A stretch of DNA of 52,500 bases from Prorocentrum cordatum. Lineage: Eukaryota; Sar; Dinophyceae; Prorocentrales; Prorocentraceae. The notes under the pieces were generated by a model that saw only the letters and a program-made list of their open reading frames with translations, did no database searches and had not been told where the DNA came from. The position numbers and the translations under genes are program-made. Below are positions 1 through 10,889 of the stretch, piece after piece. Positions within the stretch are counted from its first letter, which is position 1; each line of letters opens with the position of its first letter. The stretch spans positions 897,908-950,407 of the forward strand of contig CAUYUJ010015260.1 of assembly GCA_963575745.1 (NCBI GenBank), read 5' to 3'.

Positions 1-104
1 GAGATCGATAGATAGACCGTGACATCGATCCACGGGCCGGGACATCAGTGTACATGTGTATGTATCTATTTATATGTATGAATGAATGACCTTCGGCGCA
101 TCCC

Positions 105-535
105 GCCACCGTGCCTGGGTTGTGTGTCGTAGGCCTCTAGGATGTACGTTTGGATGTCGCGGGAGGGTCCTCGGGGGCGTCTTGGGGGGCGTTTTGAAGT
201 TTCTCGGGAGCAGTCTTGCGGCATCCGTCTCTGGGGCCTCCCTCAGGGTCTCTTTATGCTTCTTGGTGGCCTTGGGGCCTCCTCGGGGGCGGAGGCTCCT
301 GGGGGCCCCTTTGGGCGGAAGACCCTCATGTTCGGTTAGTGTTCTCCCTCGTGGGCCTTTCTTGGGACTGTCTTTGGGCACTCGTGGGCCGTCTTGGGCG
401 CCTCGGGGGCCGTCTTGGAGCCTTCCTTGGGCCTTTCTTGGAGCCTTCCGTGGAGTCCTCTTCGGAGCTTCTTAGGCCGTCTTGGGGCGGTCCTGCGCGT
501 CCCTTGGGACGTTTCGCAGCGCGTCCTCCTGGCAT
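105..535. repeat. Degenerate tandem repeat rich in CTTGGGGCCTC
   Basis: The stretch is built from imperfect 20-40 bp units around TCTTGGGGGCCTC and TCCTCGGGGGC. The same kind of array recurs at 46640-47065, so it is a dispersed satellite-like sequence. Frames that happen to stay open here encode only low-complexity Gly/Arg/Ser/Pro peptides. I see no gene. Confidence 0.6.
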
Positions 536-545
536 GCCCCCCTGT

Positions 546-845
546 CATTTAGCTCTGGGGCAGCTACTATGTGTTCAGGCAGCTCGAGCTTAAGATCCAG
601 ATCAGTTCGGTCAGGACTCGGATGCAAAGGAAGACTCGATCCACGACGCTGTAGAGCACAACCGCGGCATGGCACATCGCAATTCAGCACGGCGCAGCAC
701 AGTACAGCCCTCGGCACGGTACATCAAGATCGATACAATCAGCATTGCACTTGCCCGTCACCCAATCAGGTGTCTTTGAAAACGTTGCCGTTCGTTACAT
801 TTCTATTTTCTTTTCCGGGTTCGTGGGCCGATCATGTTTTTGAAG
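546..845 (+). repeat. Dispersed repeat family R1, copy A
   Basis: This is a roughly 300-bp interspersed repeat. It starts near AGCTCTGGGGCAGCTAC, passes through GGCAGCTCGAGCTTAAGATC and CAATTCAGCACGGCGCAGC, and ends near GGGCCGATCATGTTTTT. Related copies lie at 10190-10480, 15283-15448 (partial), 17011-17205 (partial), 17428-17722 and 22680-22945, all in the same orientation. It has no coding capacity and no terminal inverted repeat that I can see. The origin is unknown. Confidence 0.75.
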
Positions 846-877
846 ACGCCATGTATGGTAACATGTGATACGACATT

Positions 878-1231
878 GTGCCGCTTCCATTCCCACGCAG
901 GCTAACGACAACACGCCGCAGACCCCAGCCACGAACGTCGGACCACGACCTAAGGGGCCACTGGGTTGGTATTACCATCTCTGGCCTCCTGTGGGTCGCT
1001 ATCGGAGGTGCTGTGGGACGCGCGCAGCGTGGCGGAGACGACGCGCGAACAACCGGCCCCCATGGGGGCCCTGCTGGTAATGTGCCTTTCCGCGAATTCG
1101 TTCGAGAAGCACACGCCTGGATCAGCGTGGCCACAGGCACCATGACCCCCCCAACAGGCTGCGGCACTACAGCGCGGTCAGGGAGGGCTCGTAACGACCA
1201 TGGACATGAGAGTACCCCCCGCAGTCATTAA
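878..1231 (+). pseudogene. Gag N-terminal fragment with membrane segment (old copy)
   Basis: The frame reads a hydrophobic stretch (VGITISGLLWVAIGGAVG), then RAQRGGDDA and then GNVPFREFVREAHAW. It matches the large element in the same order: LGLVIFAIIWFALGAAIGH, MRRGENS, then GNVPFREYVYEVNAW at 29700-29870. The alignment is lost near 1165, where a frameshift moves the Gag reading to the next fragment. The hydrophobic segment just upstream of the Gag core is therefore shared by two diverged copies. It is not expressed as a whole protein in this state. Confidence 0.75.
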
Positions 1232-1463
1232 CTTCGGCGTGAATAATGGTGGCCGCCACACCGATGGCGTCACCTACGTAGTGTTTCTCCTCAGCACGCA
1301 GTGTGAACATCTAGAGGAGGAGCGCCAACTCAACTCGGGAATGGTTCTCATCGGTTTTCGAGTCCATGCAGGAGAGAGGATCGACCAGACGTTAGCACGC
1401 TTCGACATAGCCCGCTTTGAGGCCGAGACCGCAGGCTTCAATATTCCAAGTTCTAAATCCTAA
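1200..1463 (+). pseudogene. Gag core fragment (old copy)
   Basis: The 87-residue frame includes RVPPAVINFG, LEEERQLNSG and RIDQTLARFDIARFEAET. It aligns with RVPPDIINYG, LEDERQLTSG and RIDVTLTRFEMARLEAQS of the large element at 29950-30180. This is the central Gag domain of dinoflagellate copia elements. The frame ends at a stop after GFNIPSSKS, where the other copy continues with FDLPNFQLL. Sequence identity is moderate, showing that the two copies split long ago. Confidence 0.8.
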
Positions 1464-1489
1464 CAGTCATCCTGCTCAGGGCTCCAGGG

Positions 1490-1867
1490 GTGGGTATGTC
1501 GCGTGCACAACAACTACCACAACCACTCAGCCACCAAATGCCGAGGACCCAGCAAAGCATTGATCCCCGACTAGAACGCATGAGGTCAGACGCTCATTTC
1601 GCCGAGCGTACCCCTGGCAACATTGGTGGTATATGTAGCCACGGCCACCGTGCCGAAACCTTTCATACTGATGCCAATGCGGGGCAACCTGCTACAAACG
1701 TCCGGAACGATGATCCACAACCGACAGGCCACCACTTATTAGCCCAACATGGTGGCCAGCCCACCGGGTCGCAAGACTTGGGCTCGATATCAGGGACCGT
1801 CGGCAATGGCGGCCCTTGTTCAAGCCACGACCCTCGTAGGCTCAGCGGGGCAACCCGCCGAATCTGA
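1490..1867 (+). pseudogene. Gag C-terminal fragment (old copy)
   Basis: The first 47 residues include QLPQPLSHQMPRTQQ and AERTPGNIGG, matching QLLQPLNHQMPRTQQ and SERSPGNIGS of the large element at 30260-30380. Downstream the frame is unaligned and carries GC hairpins at 1679-1692 and 1845-1858. The Gly-Gln-Pro-Ala peptides come from the hairpin sequence itself. Broken on both sides by frame changes. Confidence 0.7.
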
Positions 1868-2264
1868 GTTTGACTCCAGAACAGACGCCGGCACGTCATC
1901 AGATGACGCAGTTGGCGCCCTAGCTCTTTCCGGCATGCATTCGTATCTCACAGAAGAGCAATAGGCACTTTTTTTTGTCGGATGCCAGAAACACAAACGC
2001 CGTTGGAGACGCTTTATGCTGAAGCCAGTTCGCAACGTACGGCGTACTATCCGACGGGCGTTCAGGGCAAAGGGTTAGTTTTTCAGGCGATGGTCAAGGC
2101 CGACGGCGGCGACTACATGACAGAAGTATGTTGGCATTCCTGGCGTCCCTGACTGGGCCGCAATACGCATAATTATTTCTGGGGAAGCAGGAAGAGGCCG
2201 TGGGCGCACTTCAGGAAACGATGAGGGACGTCGGGGTAACTCGAAAGATGCCAACTGCAAAACC

Positions 2265-5200
2265 ATGGAACGCGATATTTGTTATAGCACACAACATTTC
2301 CGATGGGGGAGACAGGGGTCCGTCGATGCATCAGGCTCACGCCGAATCGGACATGCAGTATGTCGATTGTGGGGCGCTACGGACCCGCAGACACCCCCCA
2401 CTTCCGCCGTTCATTTCACGGCCGCCGGGCATCGAAATGCCGGCGCGTCCTTCGAGAGATGCGCCGACGAGCTCTGCGAGGAGATCTACGTTGGCCACGA
2501 CGAGATCAACCTGGCGGACTGGTCAAGCATTCCCATCGCGGAGCAACCTGCGCATATCGAGTTCAGCGAGGATTTCCTCGCGCCCGCCGATTCAGACCGC
2601 GACGCGGCGGGGGCGCCCACGGATTCTGAGGTTACAATTCCAGCTACAGAGGAGGAGATGCAGTGGATGCTCCATTCGCACGTCGTCGGTAATCCGATAT
2701 CCAGAGAATCATGCGACGACGGTCCTCCGCGGGGAAGCCCGCGAAGTTCTGGTGGCCTTTCCGAACGCGTCCAATATTCAGTCGGGCATGACGAAAACCA
2801 TCTTTTCACGTTCGTGATGCATGACTGGTCTGCGAGCAGCCCTGTTCGGAGACGGGTGATTCGCAAAGATGACGACGAAGACGAATGGGGAGTTGCGAGT
2901 CATCACCCGCGGCGCCACGGTCTGAGTTACTCGCGCGGGCGCACGCGCGCTCGCTCCACTGGCGCGCAGCGCCCACGCCCCCCTGTCGCAAGGGCCCCAG
3001 GGGCACCGCCGAGGAGGTAACGCTCGCGGGGGGGCCCGCCTCAGGAGGAGGATCAGCCAGGTGAGCCCGGAGCCCCAGGCATGCAGCTTCTGGCCAGCTG
3101 CGGAGATCATGGGCTGGCTCGCCAATGTGCTCCGCCTCGAACCACGCAGCATTGGCTCGACCAACGCTGGGCCGAGCGCGACGTCAGCCATTGGTATTCG
3201 CTGCATAATGTTACACGGAATGAACGCGGTAAAATCATCCTTAGAACATTGGTTATTGTACCAAGTCGGCCCCCGCATTTGAAACATGGGACCTCAAAAA
3301 GGCCATCATTAAGGGCCGAGTAGACTACCGGTGCCTTGTCTGCACCTGCGAGCGTTTTGCCCACCGCGGACCCACATATCCAATGGGGCGACCATCAAGG
3401 GGCTTTAGTTTTGAGCGCACCGTGGGTCTGGCCTCATGGAGAGGGCGCGGGTCGCAAGGTGCATCCGACCAACCCTCCCCTTGAAGAGTGCTTAACCAAA
3501 GCTGATTACCAGCCGATTACCGTTGGCGAGGCAGAATTGGTCGAGCGAGGGTGGCAGAACCTCGACAGCAATCTCCGCCTCAAGAGATGCAATCGAGAAT
3601 TGCATGAAAAGGTGGCTCAGACACCGCGTGCGGGGCAACCCGCTGCTTCTTCCCATGAAGGTGCTGGCCCTCCGGAGGTCGACGCAGGGGCTGGTGTCGC
3701 TGGTCTTGCTGAAGCAGTTGAACCTACTGTCGATGCTCCTCATGACTCAGAGTCAGAGTGCACTTGCGAAACTGAAAGCAGCGCCAGAACGGATATTGGG
3801 ATATACTCTTATCTTCTCTGAAGATAGAAGCGGACATGAACCATGCCCCAGGTGCGACGGTCTCATGTTATTGCAGAAGCGCGGGCTGGACATCGCCCAT
3901 TGTGCGCAGAAGAGCGCGCCGCTGCATGCGCCGATGGAGATGCTCTTGCACGTCAGGGTGTCCGCTGTGTTTTGCGGAAGGAACTTGTTTTCAGCTACGA
4001 GTCCGTGGAGGCGTCTTTAGCGCTGGCGCTGCGCGCGGAGAAATCCCGCGAGAAACTTTTGAGCGAATCCGATGAGCGTCGCTGCTCGGAATGGCTCGCC
4101 GCGGCCACGCGGCGCCATCCATTTTACTGCGACGTGTTCTCCAACCAGTTTATCAGCGGCGCCACCTTTCATGACGTTTTGGACGGCCGGGTGGGCCTCG
4201 GAGACCCGTTGGAAAATTGCCCGCCAGAAGGATCAGGGCATTGGCACAGCCACCACTTGGACGCCATTCAGAGATGCCGTCGAGGCCGGTTGCGGGCCCC
4301 TGAGGCACTTGCGGCGCTGGGCCCCTGCGGAGGGGTCGACGACACAGGCGCGCAGTAGAGCGGGCTCCAGGTAAAGAAACCATGTTTCTGCATGGAACCA
4401 CGCCCGACTTACTTCTGGCGCCCCAGCAATGGACGCAGAAGCCGAGGCATCAGATGCTAAGAGCTTGTGCTCACGGGTAACAGACCTGAACGAACCGGGA
4501 GCACTATGATACTTCATTCACGGTGCGCAAGGGGTGAATGTCCCGAATACACTGCACGTTTGTTTGTCTTGCCGCAGCGAAGACGACGCAATGCCGAAGG
4601 GAAGGGCAGGCAGATGATTCACGGATGCTCATGCTTACTTGGGGATGGGCGGATCCACTCAGGCGTGCGGATGCCGAGGCTCTGGTCATGGTGAGCCTCA
4701 AGGACCTACTCCGCGACGACATCCCAGCTGGCGGTCTGCCAGCGACATCATTACGACGTCAGGTAACAAATGGCAGAACTCCGCCAAGCCATATTGTTCA
4801 ACCTAGTGGCATCAAGCCCAACATGGGTTGCACCGAGGACCCCCTACAACCGCAAGGCCCCTGTCTCGTCATCTGCGTCGGAGGTGGAACATGCCTCTGT
4901 CTTCGCGATGCAAGAGGCATATTAAGCGGGGGCACCTGCGGGGGGCTCGGATGGGTCATGGACCCAAGCCCAGAGTGCTGATCTATCTGGCATGAGATCC
5001 AGCGGAGTCACGCCTAACGACGGACTGCGCGCGAACGACCCGTGGCGCACCAAAGCGCAAGCCGGTGCCTGCGGGGCCACCTGCCCCATTCGCACCCATG
5101 AGTAGGGCCGCGACCCCATTCGGCGCTCCACAGAGCGTTGGGAGCACGAATAGTCTGCAGGTTAGGCTCCGCAGTATCAGAATGGATCCCCTGCTCTACC

Positions 5201-5770
5201 AAGCCTTGCAAGCCACATCGCCATTTGCATCCCCATGTGCTCTCACGGGGCAGCCTGCCACTACAGACCAGGAGTCTGCCCGGAGGACCGAGGGCATCTC
5301 GGGGCAACAGCAGTGGATGCATACGCAGATGCGCAAGGCAATGCAGACCATGCGGCGTTGCTGTATGGACCTCCCGAGCGCGAAGTGGATTTCCCCGTTG
5401 GAATACGTCCCAGATGCGAACCCATCACTTGTTCACCTTCATCGATGCGGATAAGTCCCAGCATTGTTTGGTCACCCGACGCACGGCCCAGCGGCTGCTG
5501 AAAGGCCCGCTGTTCCACCCATGGATGCTCCTATGTTCTCTGATTATAGACCGGCGTCCCACGGGTTGGCGTTCAGCCCGAGAGCCCGCGCTTTCGGGCA
5601 ATTTCCGATGACTTTTATCGGTCCCAGTTGACGCGCGGCGCTGGGCACGAACCCGGCGTGCCAGGCCATGTGCCCCGCTGCGGGCACCTGGCGGCTCCCA
5701 TGGACCAGGAGGTTACTCGTCGCGGCCCCGAGCTAGTGGCCTTCACGTCTTTGGGAGTGCTGCGCCTTTA
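2265..5770 (+). other. Unaligned central segment of the old retroelement
   Basis: This segment lies between the Gag/basic part and the RING part, where the large element carries its Tpt1 domain. I cannot align it with the large element. It holds several open frames. 2265-3020 is acidic and mid-length. 3336-3821 includes ADYQPITVGEAELVERG. 3523-4020 includes a CPRCDG zinc-ribbon-like pair. 3843-4358 has a charged, plausibly helical stretch (ESVEASLALALRAEKSREK). No Tpt1 signature (RH, IRxxQGHS, RxHIH) is visible in any frame I read. I do not recognise a function; it may be different cargo or only decayed sequence. Confidence 0.5.
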
Positions 5771-5774
5771 GATC

Positions 5775-6377
5775 TTGGCCATCCATGAGGCGCAGCAGGC
5801 CAATCTTCCAATGCAACTGGCTCGGCAACGCCGCAATCGGGAGCGACAGCTACGCCGCGTGGGCCGCGCGGGGGCGCCCGCTGCTCTTACACCTGCGGGG
5901 CAACCTGCAACGAACTTATCCGCAGCGGTCGCTATGGGATCAATGCCTGCGGCGAAGCAAATGGCACCTGCAGTCTCACCGAGTCTGTATGAGAGCGGAG
6001 AGTCCACGCTTGAGCGACAGACGCGTATCAGGCCATCGGCAACGCCACCAATCATCAATGATGGTGATTTTACCAAATGTGCCAGATGCCTGGAAGAGTT
6101 CGTATATCACGACAAGGTGTGGAGGCTTCAGTGTGGTCATATATTGCATACGCAGTGCGCGAGGATTGCGCGGCCCACGCGCGTGTGGATTGACAGCTGG
6201 AAGGTGCACCGAGCGAGGCACCATGTGCCATTTGCAGGGGTGTGGGCCCCATCGCAGCTGGAATTCATAACGCCCTTGCTGGGGATCAAAATGCAGCGGA
6301 TCGACATGAAGAACTATTCCGCGGGGCAAAGGAACGCAAATATCCCCGTGAAGAGCGGAGCCGCATCACGGCGATGA
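5775..6377 (+). pseudogene. RING-finger fragment (old copy)
   Basis: The 200-residue frame contains FTKCARCLEEF and WRLQCGHILHTQC. This is the first half of a RING-H2 finger (C-x2-C, x14, C-x-H-x2-H-x2-C). It aligns with DACAVCLEEF and YRLRCIHLFHEGC in the large element. The second zinc-binding half (expected C-x2-C) is displaced by a frameshift near 6220, where another frame reads CHLQGC. Upstream, TLERQTRIRPSA matches VLERQRRVYPRA. Two GC hairpins at 5868 and 5895 replace the single hairpin found at this place in the other copy. Confidence 0.75.
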
Positions 6378-6984
6378 TGGCAGGCACTACAGCTGCCGCA
6401 GGGCCGCAAGCTACATCTGCGGGGCAACCTGCTTCATCCTTCGCATGCTGGACAGAATCCACTAGCTACTATGCTCGCCACTGGTGTGCCAATACCTCTG
6501 GTAGTCGAATCAGCAGATGCTGCAGGGGCACCTGCCGAATCAACACAAGCAGCGCTGCTCGCTAATGAGGCATGGCTGAGGCGCATAGAGAGGTCTACGG
6601 AAAGAATCACGCACTGGCTGCGCACACCCTGCGCCAGTATGCCATATGGCCGCCCTCTACGCACGCGCAGCGTCGAGAACCCAGCGAGAGCGCGTAGCGG
6701 TGCCAAAGCCATATCTGAGCGTGACATGTCGCACGCGGTGCCGATGGTCAATGCGGATGGACATACTGCAGTGCGCGCCGACGAAGATATTTTTTAGAAC
6801 GCGCCGCTTTCTCCACAACATCCCCGCATGTATGACGCGTGCCCGACTGCCTGGATCTTCCAGAAGCATCCCCTCGCAGAGGAGGAAGCCAGGGGGTACA
6901 TGAACGTCTTTACGTCTCTGACGAGAGACCAGTGGGCGCTGGAGCACAGGCGCCGTAGAGGCACGCACGGCACAACGCTGTCCG

Positions 6985-7314
6985 ATGTGCCGGGTGTTCG
7001 GAGAACGACATGAGTCAGCCCTGACAGCGAACAGCGGGGCCATGTTAGACTGCACGTTGCATGTCCTTTTGGACATTGGCAGCAACATCAACACAGTTAT
7101 TCTGAAAACTGCACAGGCGTTCGATCGAGTCGCATGCTCCTACGGACACGACACCAAGAAGCCTAACCTGACGAAGAGGCTGTATGTGTCTGGTGCGGGA
7201 CATGAAGCCGCCATCTGCGGCAACTCTTTGCATTGTAAGATTGCGCGCCAGGAAAGGGGCTACTTCGCGGGGAAACCCGCCACTGCTTTGGCGAGAACCT
7301 CCCTGCAATCCTAG
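6985..7314 (+). pseudogene. Retropepsin-like aspartic protease fragment (old copy)
   Basis: The frame reads LHVLLDIGSNINTV, matching SILIDVGSKINIMG in the large element. In both copies the usual D-[ST]-G active-site triplet reads D-[IV]-G. A second protease landmark, LPAILGLRSM, is in another frame at about 7298-7328 and matches LPAILGLDSM. One frameshift therefore lies between. A perfect GC hairpin with a GAAA loop occurs at 7267-7280, a place where the large element has none. Confidence 0.7.
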
Positions 7315-8159
7315 GTTTGAGGAGCATGTCAAACATGCGCGCCATCCTGATCCTTGAACAGGGACGCGAGCAGATGATCATTCCTGGCAACATGTACAGG
7401 CTCTTCCTTGGTAAAGGCGCAAGGGTGCTGGACTTCATACAGAAACTCAGGACATCTGGCGATCAAACTTGATCAGTATGGGGCCGCAACAGATGCCAAT
7501 GTCTCAACGGCGTTTGCTGTCGCAACCATTCTTCATCGCGAGGAAACACCCACTCTCGTCAAGGAGATCGCTAATGCAGAGCCGATAGCAGGAAAGCCTG
7601 CACCGAGCACTGCGGGGGCACCCGCCACTCGCGACGCCCGCGCATGTATAATGTCCCAGGACACCAGGGGCATCAGTTTCTCCATCCATGAATGAGGAGA
7701 CGGTCTCCTGCACGATCAAGTCTCTGGTAAACAACGCCCCCAAGACCAGGTGCCACAGGAATACGACGTATGGGAATGCACCTACGCCTGCCGATCAGGA
7801 CCTCGCCTTGCGCAGCTTGCAAGCGAAGGCCTACTGGGCTATCTATGAAGTGGGCAGCAAATGGGCGCCGCCCGACAACGCTGCGGGGGCACCTGCTGTA
7901 GCGAGCGACGCTGCCGAGAAGCTTGACATCTTTATTCCGAGCAGTGGCTCAGTGGCCCATGGAAGGGGCGTTTGGACGCCCCATCGCTCGAGAATGGATG
8001 ACGGGGGCAGGCGTGCGCCACGGCCTTTTGCGCTTGCCCAGACAGGCCGAACGCTGAGGTGCAGTCTTCAGGCGCGGGGGTACCTGCATGCTTTTCCCAG
8101 GCGCCGGCTGCGCGCCCCAGGGGCAGCGGCGGGCCCCGCTGTGTGGCTGCCGCATAAAA

Positions 8160-8584
8160 TGAACGCTCATCACATCATTATCACTCTCGTGCCCTTGTTA
8201 TCGAAGATGTGCGAACAGCTTGCGCTTGGCTCCCAGCTCGAGGATGCATATGTGATCGTCTGCTCGCACAGAGGGTATGACTTCTACTGGTACACAGTAC
8301 CTGGGTGGCTCACTATCAGGGGATGACTACTGTGGGTGGCAACGCCCGCTGACCGGCATGCACGATTGCCTGGAAAGCGGGCGGGGCCACATTATCAACG
8401 CTTCCACAACCTCGTGATCAAAGCTCGGGCTCTACGTATGTCGATAGTAGTTGTGGGACCTCCAGGTTACTTCTGGAAGGGAGCCTCACACGATATAATA
8501 TTGAAAACAAAGAGACACCCTTCAAGTGCTGCACACCTATGCTCCCACGCAAAAGTGGATAAGGGAGCTCGAACATACGTTTAG
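8160..8584 (+). pseudogene. Post-protease conserved block (old copy)
   Basis: Two overlapping frames carry AYVIVCSHRGYDFYWYTVPG and then LVIKARALRM followed by VVGPPGYFWKG. They match GDYTLIWISTPGDWYVRTPG, PLIKARKLRM and IFGPPGYVWK of the large element at 38270-38430. The function of this block is unknown to me; it recurs between protease and methyltransferase-like modules in both copies. The TGA at 8324-8326 and a frame change split it. Confidence 0.6.
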
Positions 8585-9189
8585 TCTCCTGAGAAGGACC
8601 CTGAATTGGACCATGCCGCAAGACGGGGGGCGATGAATCTTGGCGACAATCTATTACACAAGACATTCAGATTCAAGATCCGCCGATCGGGCACACTTGC
8701 AATGCCCCTTTTTCTGAAGGGCGCGACGAATATCCGCGCTCGATTGTACGGGGAGCCTCCGGCGCCAGCCCTGCTCGGAAACGAAGGGCAGCGACCGCGC
8801 CCAAGGCGGGTTGCGACCGTCGATGAAGATCGTCTTCCCCCCCCTCGATTGATCGCGGCCGCGCGCTCCCCCCTATTCCCGCATTGCCCGAATTTCCGGC
8901 ACCTGCATCACCCGGCGCAGAATTGCAGACAGCACTACGGATGCCCAGATCAAGCAAAAGGAAAAGCAGAAAGTTGATAGAGAAGCCAGCATCAAACCAC
9001 GCGAGATACCCGAATTAGTCGAAAGACGGCAACGACGACTTCGGTGAAGACCTGAAGACTCTCGGGCGCGGTGCCTAGTACACCGAGGCCCCCCCCCCGA
9101 CACCGACAGCGGCGACGATGAGGAAACCTTCATCACACTGCCAGCGGGGTTACCGGCGGATACACATGCCGATGTGTTTTCCATAATCC

Positions 9190-9740
9190 CAACCTTGCGT
9201 CACGGACCATATAGCAAGGTATACGTGCTGGAATTATGCGGAGATCATGGGGGGAACTCGCAGTTACTTGTTAGCCGAGGCTTATCCCCAGGGGGAAACC
9301 TCGGAAAACGTTGATGCGTTGACGTTGGAAACAAGGAAGTCCAGGATGCAGTTATGTACTACTTCGACGTGTGCTTCGTTAGCGTTGCTTTACAGCACCA
9401 CCTAAGTGCAGAACAACTGGACTACCGTCCTACTTCAAGTCTAGAGTCAACGACACGTGGCATGAACACCACAAGGAATACCTCCCACACGTCAAGTTTT
9501 GTGGAAGGGTTGTGGTACGTCAAAATGACCTCCGACGGTTTTATGTCCGAGAACAACCGGCGGGTATTTGGGTGGGCGAAATACCACCATGGACTAGATT
9601 GGCCAAGCGCGAGGGCCCTTGCAAAACTAATATGGACCAGTGTGCTACGGGTTTTCGTGACTTCCATTGCCAACCACCGCCTCTTGCTTACACCCTTCGA
9701 GAGGAATCGGCGCGCGGGCCACTTCAAGAGTCGACGCGCT
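9190..9740 (+). pseudogene. Methyltransferase-like module remnant (old copy)
   Basis: Readable pieces are YVLELCGDHGGNSQ, then ALQHHLSAEQLDYRPTS, then NDLRRFYVREQPAGIW and MDQCATGF. They align with MLELCGGEGGISE, AMLQPSCLTTGPPSYY, DARRWFMREQPTGTW and IDQCATGL of the large element. The Pro-Ser-Cys that could be the catalytic loop of a cytosine methyltransferase is lost here. The copy breaks off at about 9740, where unrelated G-rich sequence begins. Confidence 0.6.
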
Positions 9741-10189
9741 TTTGCTGTTTTTTTGTTTTTCCCGGGGGGGGGGCTCGACCTTTCCCTGGGGGGGGGCCTC
9801 GACCCAATCAACTTAATCCGCCTTCTTACTTGTGCTGAGGATGTCTAGGGCGAAACGCTCGCTCTGTAGGATCCGTTGAGGATGTCTCGAGCGAGGTCGT
9901 CGCTTGCAGCGAAGGGCTCCTTGGTGTCGAGAGGGGGCCTTGTCGTCGTCTCGGTGTTTTTCCTTTCGGTTTGGATCCGCACCTGGATCGTTCCATCCCA
10001 CTTCGGAACTGAATAGGAGCTTGAGTTCCAGCTGGTTGAACGCCCCGCATGTTTCTCCCCCGCCTGTCGTATTCGCGCTCCTGTCGCGCTGCGGAACTGA
10101 ATGTCTCTGGCTCTAGCTTCGGACACGAATCGGACTTTGAGCTCGAGTTGGTCGAGCGCCCCGCGCGCCTCGACGAGAACCAGCCCGAG
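9741..10189. other. Junction and repeat-derived spacer
   Basis: It begins with T and G homopolymer-rich sequence (cccggggggggggctcgacc and a near-duplicate). Units of the GAGGATGTCTCGAGCGAAAC family follow at about 9835-9900, also seen at 11810-11960 and 22110-22420. No gene is visible. Confidence 0.5.
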
Positions 10190-10480
10190 CCATACGTGCA
10201 GGCAGTTCGAGGTTAAGGGCAAACCAGTTCGGTCACGATTCTGACGCCAAGTCAGCTTGATCCACAATGCGATAAAAAGGCGCGGCACGTTTTAAATCGG
10301 CGTGGGACGCTGAGCTCAGCACAGCACGACGCAGTACAGCACAGCCCGTGGCACTGTACACCACGATCGTTATCTGAGCACTGTAATTGCCCATCGCCCA
10401 GGTTTGACGTCTTGGAAACGACGCAGCGCTTCACATTTCTAGAGACCCCTTCCCGGGTTTGTGGCTCGATCAGGTTTTGA
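10190..10480 (+). repeat. Dispersed repeat family R1, copy B (diverged)
   Basis: It aligns with copy A through CAGGCAGTTCGAGGTTAAG, CCAGTTCGGTCA, TCAGCACAGCACGACGCAG and GGTTTGTGGCTCGATCAGG. It is the most diverged of the full-length copies. Non-coding. Confidence 0.65.
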
Positions 10481-10889
10481 ACTTTGTCGACGAAGGCCTC
10501 CCAGTGTTTCATGGTTTTTTGATCAGCGTGGGGGGGGCGTCACCCCCGCCGGCAGGCCCACATCGACCCCAGTCGCGGGCAGCCAACGCGCGGCGAAGGC
10601 GCTTGGACCCCCCGTCGCGGCGCGACGACGAGGCGAGGCTGACCCCCGTCGGAAGGGTACCCCCCCACGCTTGTTACGAAACCCGGCGTAGTTTCCTTCT
10701 AACATGCCCCTCCTCCGGCCCTCGTCCTCTCACCCTCCCCCGCGGCCTCCCAGACCACGGCGGCCCGCCGCACGAAGAACGCCAGCGCGCCGTGGCAGAG
10801 CTGCGGGTGCTGCGGGGCAGCGGTGGCCCCCGCCTGGGCATCGAAGGAGAGCGCCTTTTGAGGGGCGGCGGCGAGCGCGGGGGGGAACG

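Larger units (their letters stand above)
1679..9157 (+). repeat. GC micro-hairpin series in the old copy
   Basis: Fourteen-nt units of the form 5-bp stem, 4-nt loop, 5-bp stem recur. Their starts are 1679, 1845, 2231, 2538, 2607, 2729, 3630, 4926, 5071, 5245, 5868, 5895, 6419, 6522, 7267, 7588, 7612, 7883, 8074, 8773 and 9144. Loops include GCAA (1679, 1845, 3630, 5895, 6419), GAAA (7267), GTAA (2231), GGCA (4926, 6522, 7612, 7883), GGCG, GCCA and GGTA. Most stems are GCGGG paired with CCCGC or, by G-U, CCTGC; 6522 has GCAGG with CCTGC. Several (2538, 5245, 8773, 9144) carry mismatches, consistent with decay. Confidence 0.8.
862..9740 (+). mobile_element. Old truncated Ty1/copia-type retroelement relative
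   Basis: Translated pieces align in order with the large element at 29115-45176. Gag at 878-1600 matches 29690-30370, and an Arg-rich stretch at 1990-2070 matches 30750-30840. The RING finger at 5790-6240 matches 35850-36300, the protease at 7040-7330 matches 37120-37430, and the methyltransferase-like module at 9215-9735 matches 39425-39985. Stops and frameshifts occur every few hundred bases. No LTR, integrase, RT or RNase H was found, so it is truncated at both ends. The segment 2265-5770 does not align with the other copy by eye. Short GC hairpins of the same design as in the large element are scattered through it. Confidence 0.85.

Noticed and set aside
546-845. R1 as a tRNA-derived SINE
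   Set aside because: GGGTTCGTGGG near the 3' end only loosely resembles a B box. It is at the wrong end, and no A box or tail is seen.
1741-1760. GGTGGCCAGCCCACC as another micro-hairpin
   Set aside because: It pairs only as a 4-bp stem with a 7-nt loop. It may be a decayed unit but was not counted.
9144-9157. Hairpin-sized insertion between copies as a mobile micro-element
   Set aside because: The aligned difference from the large element here is only one codon, so it is not evidence for insertion of a whole hairpin.
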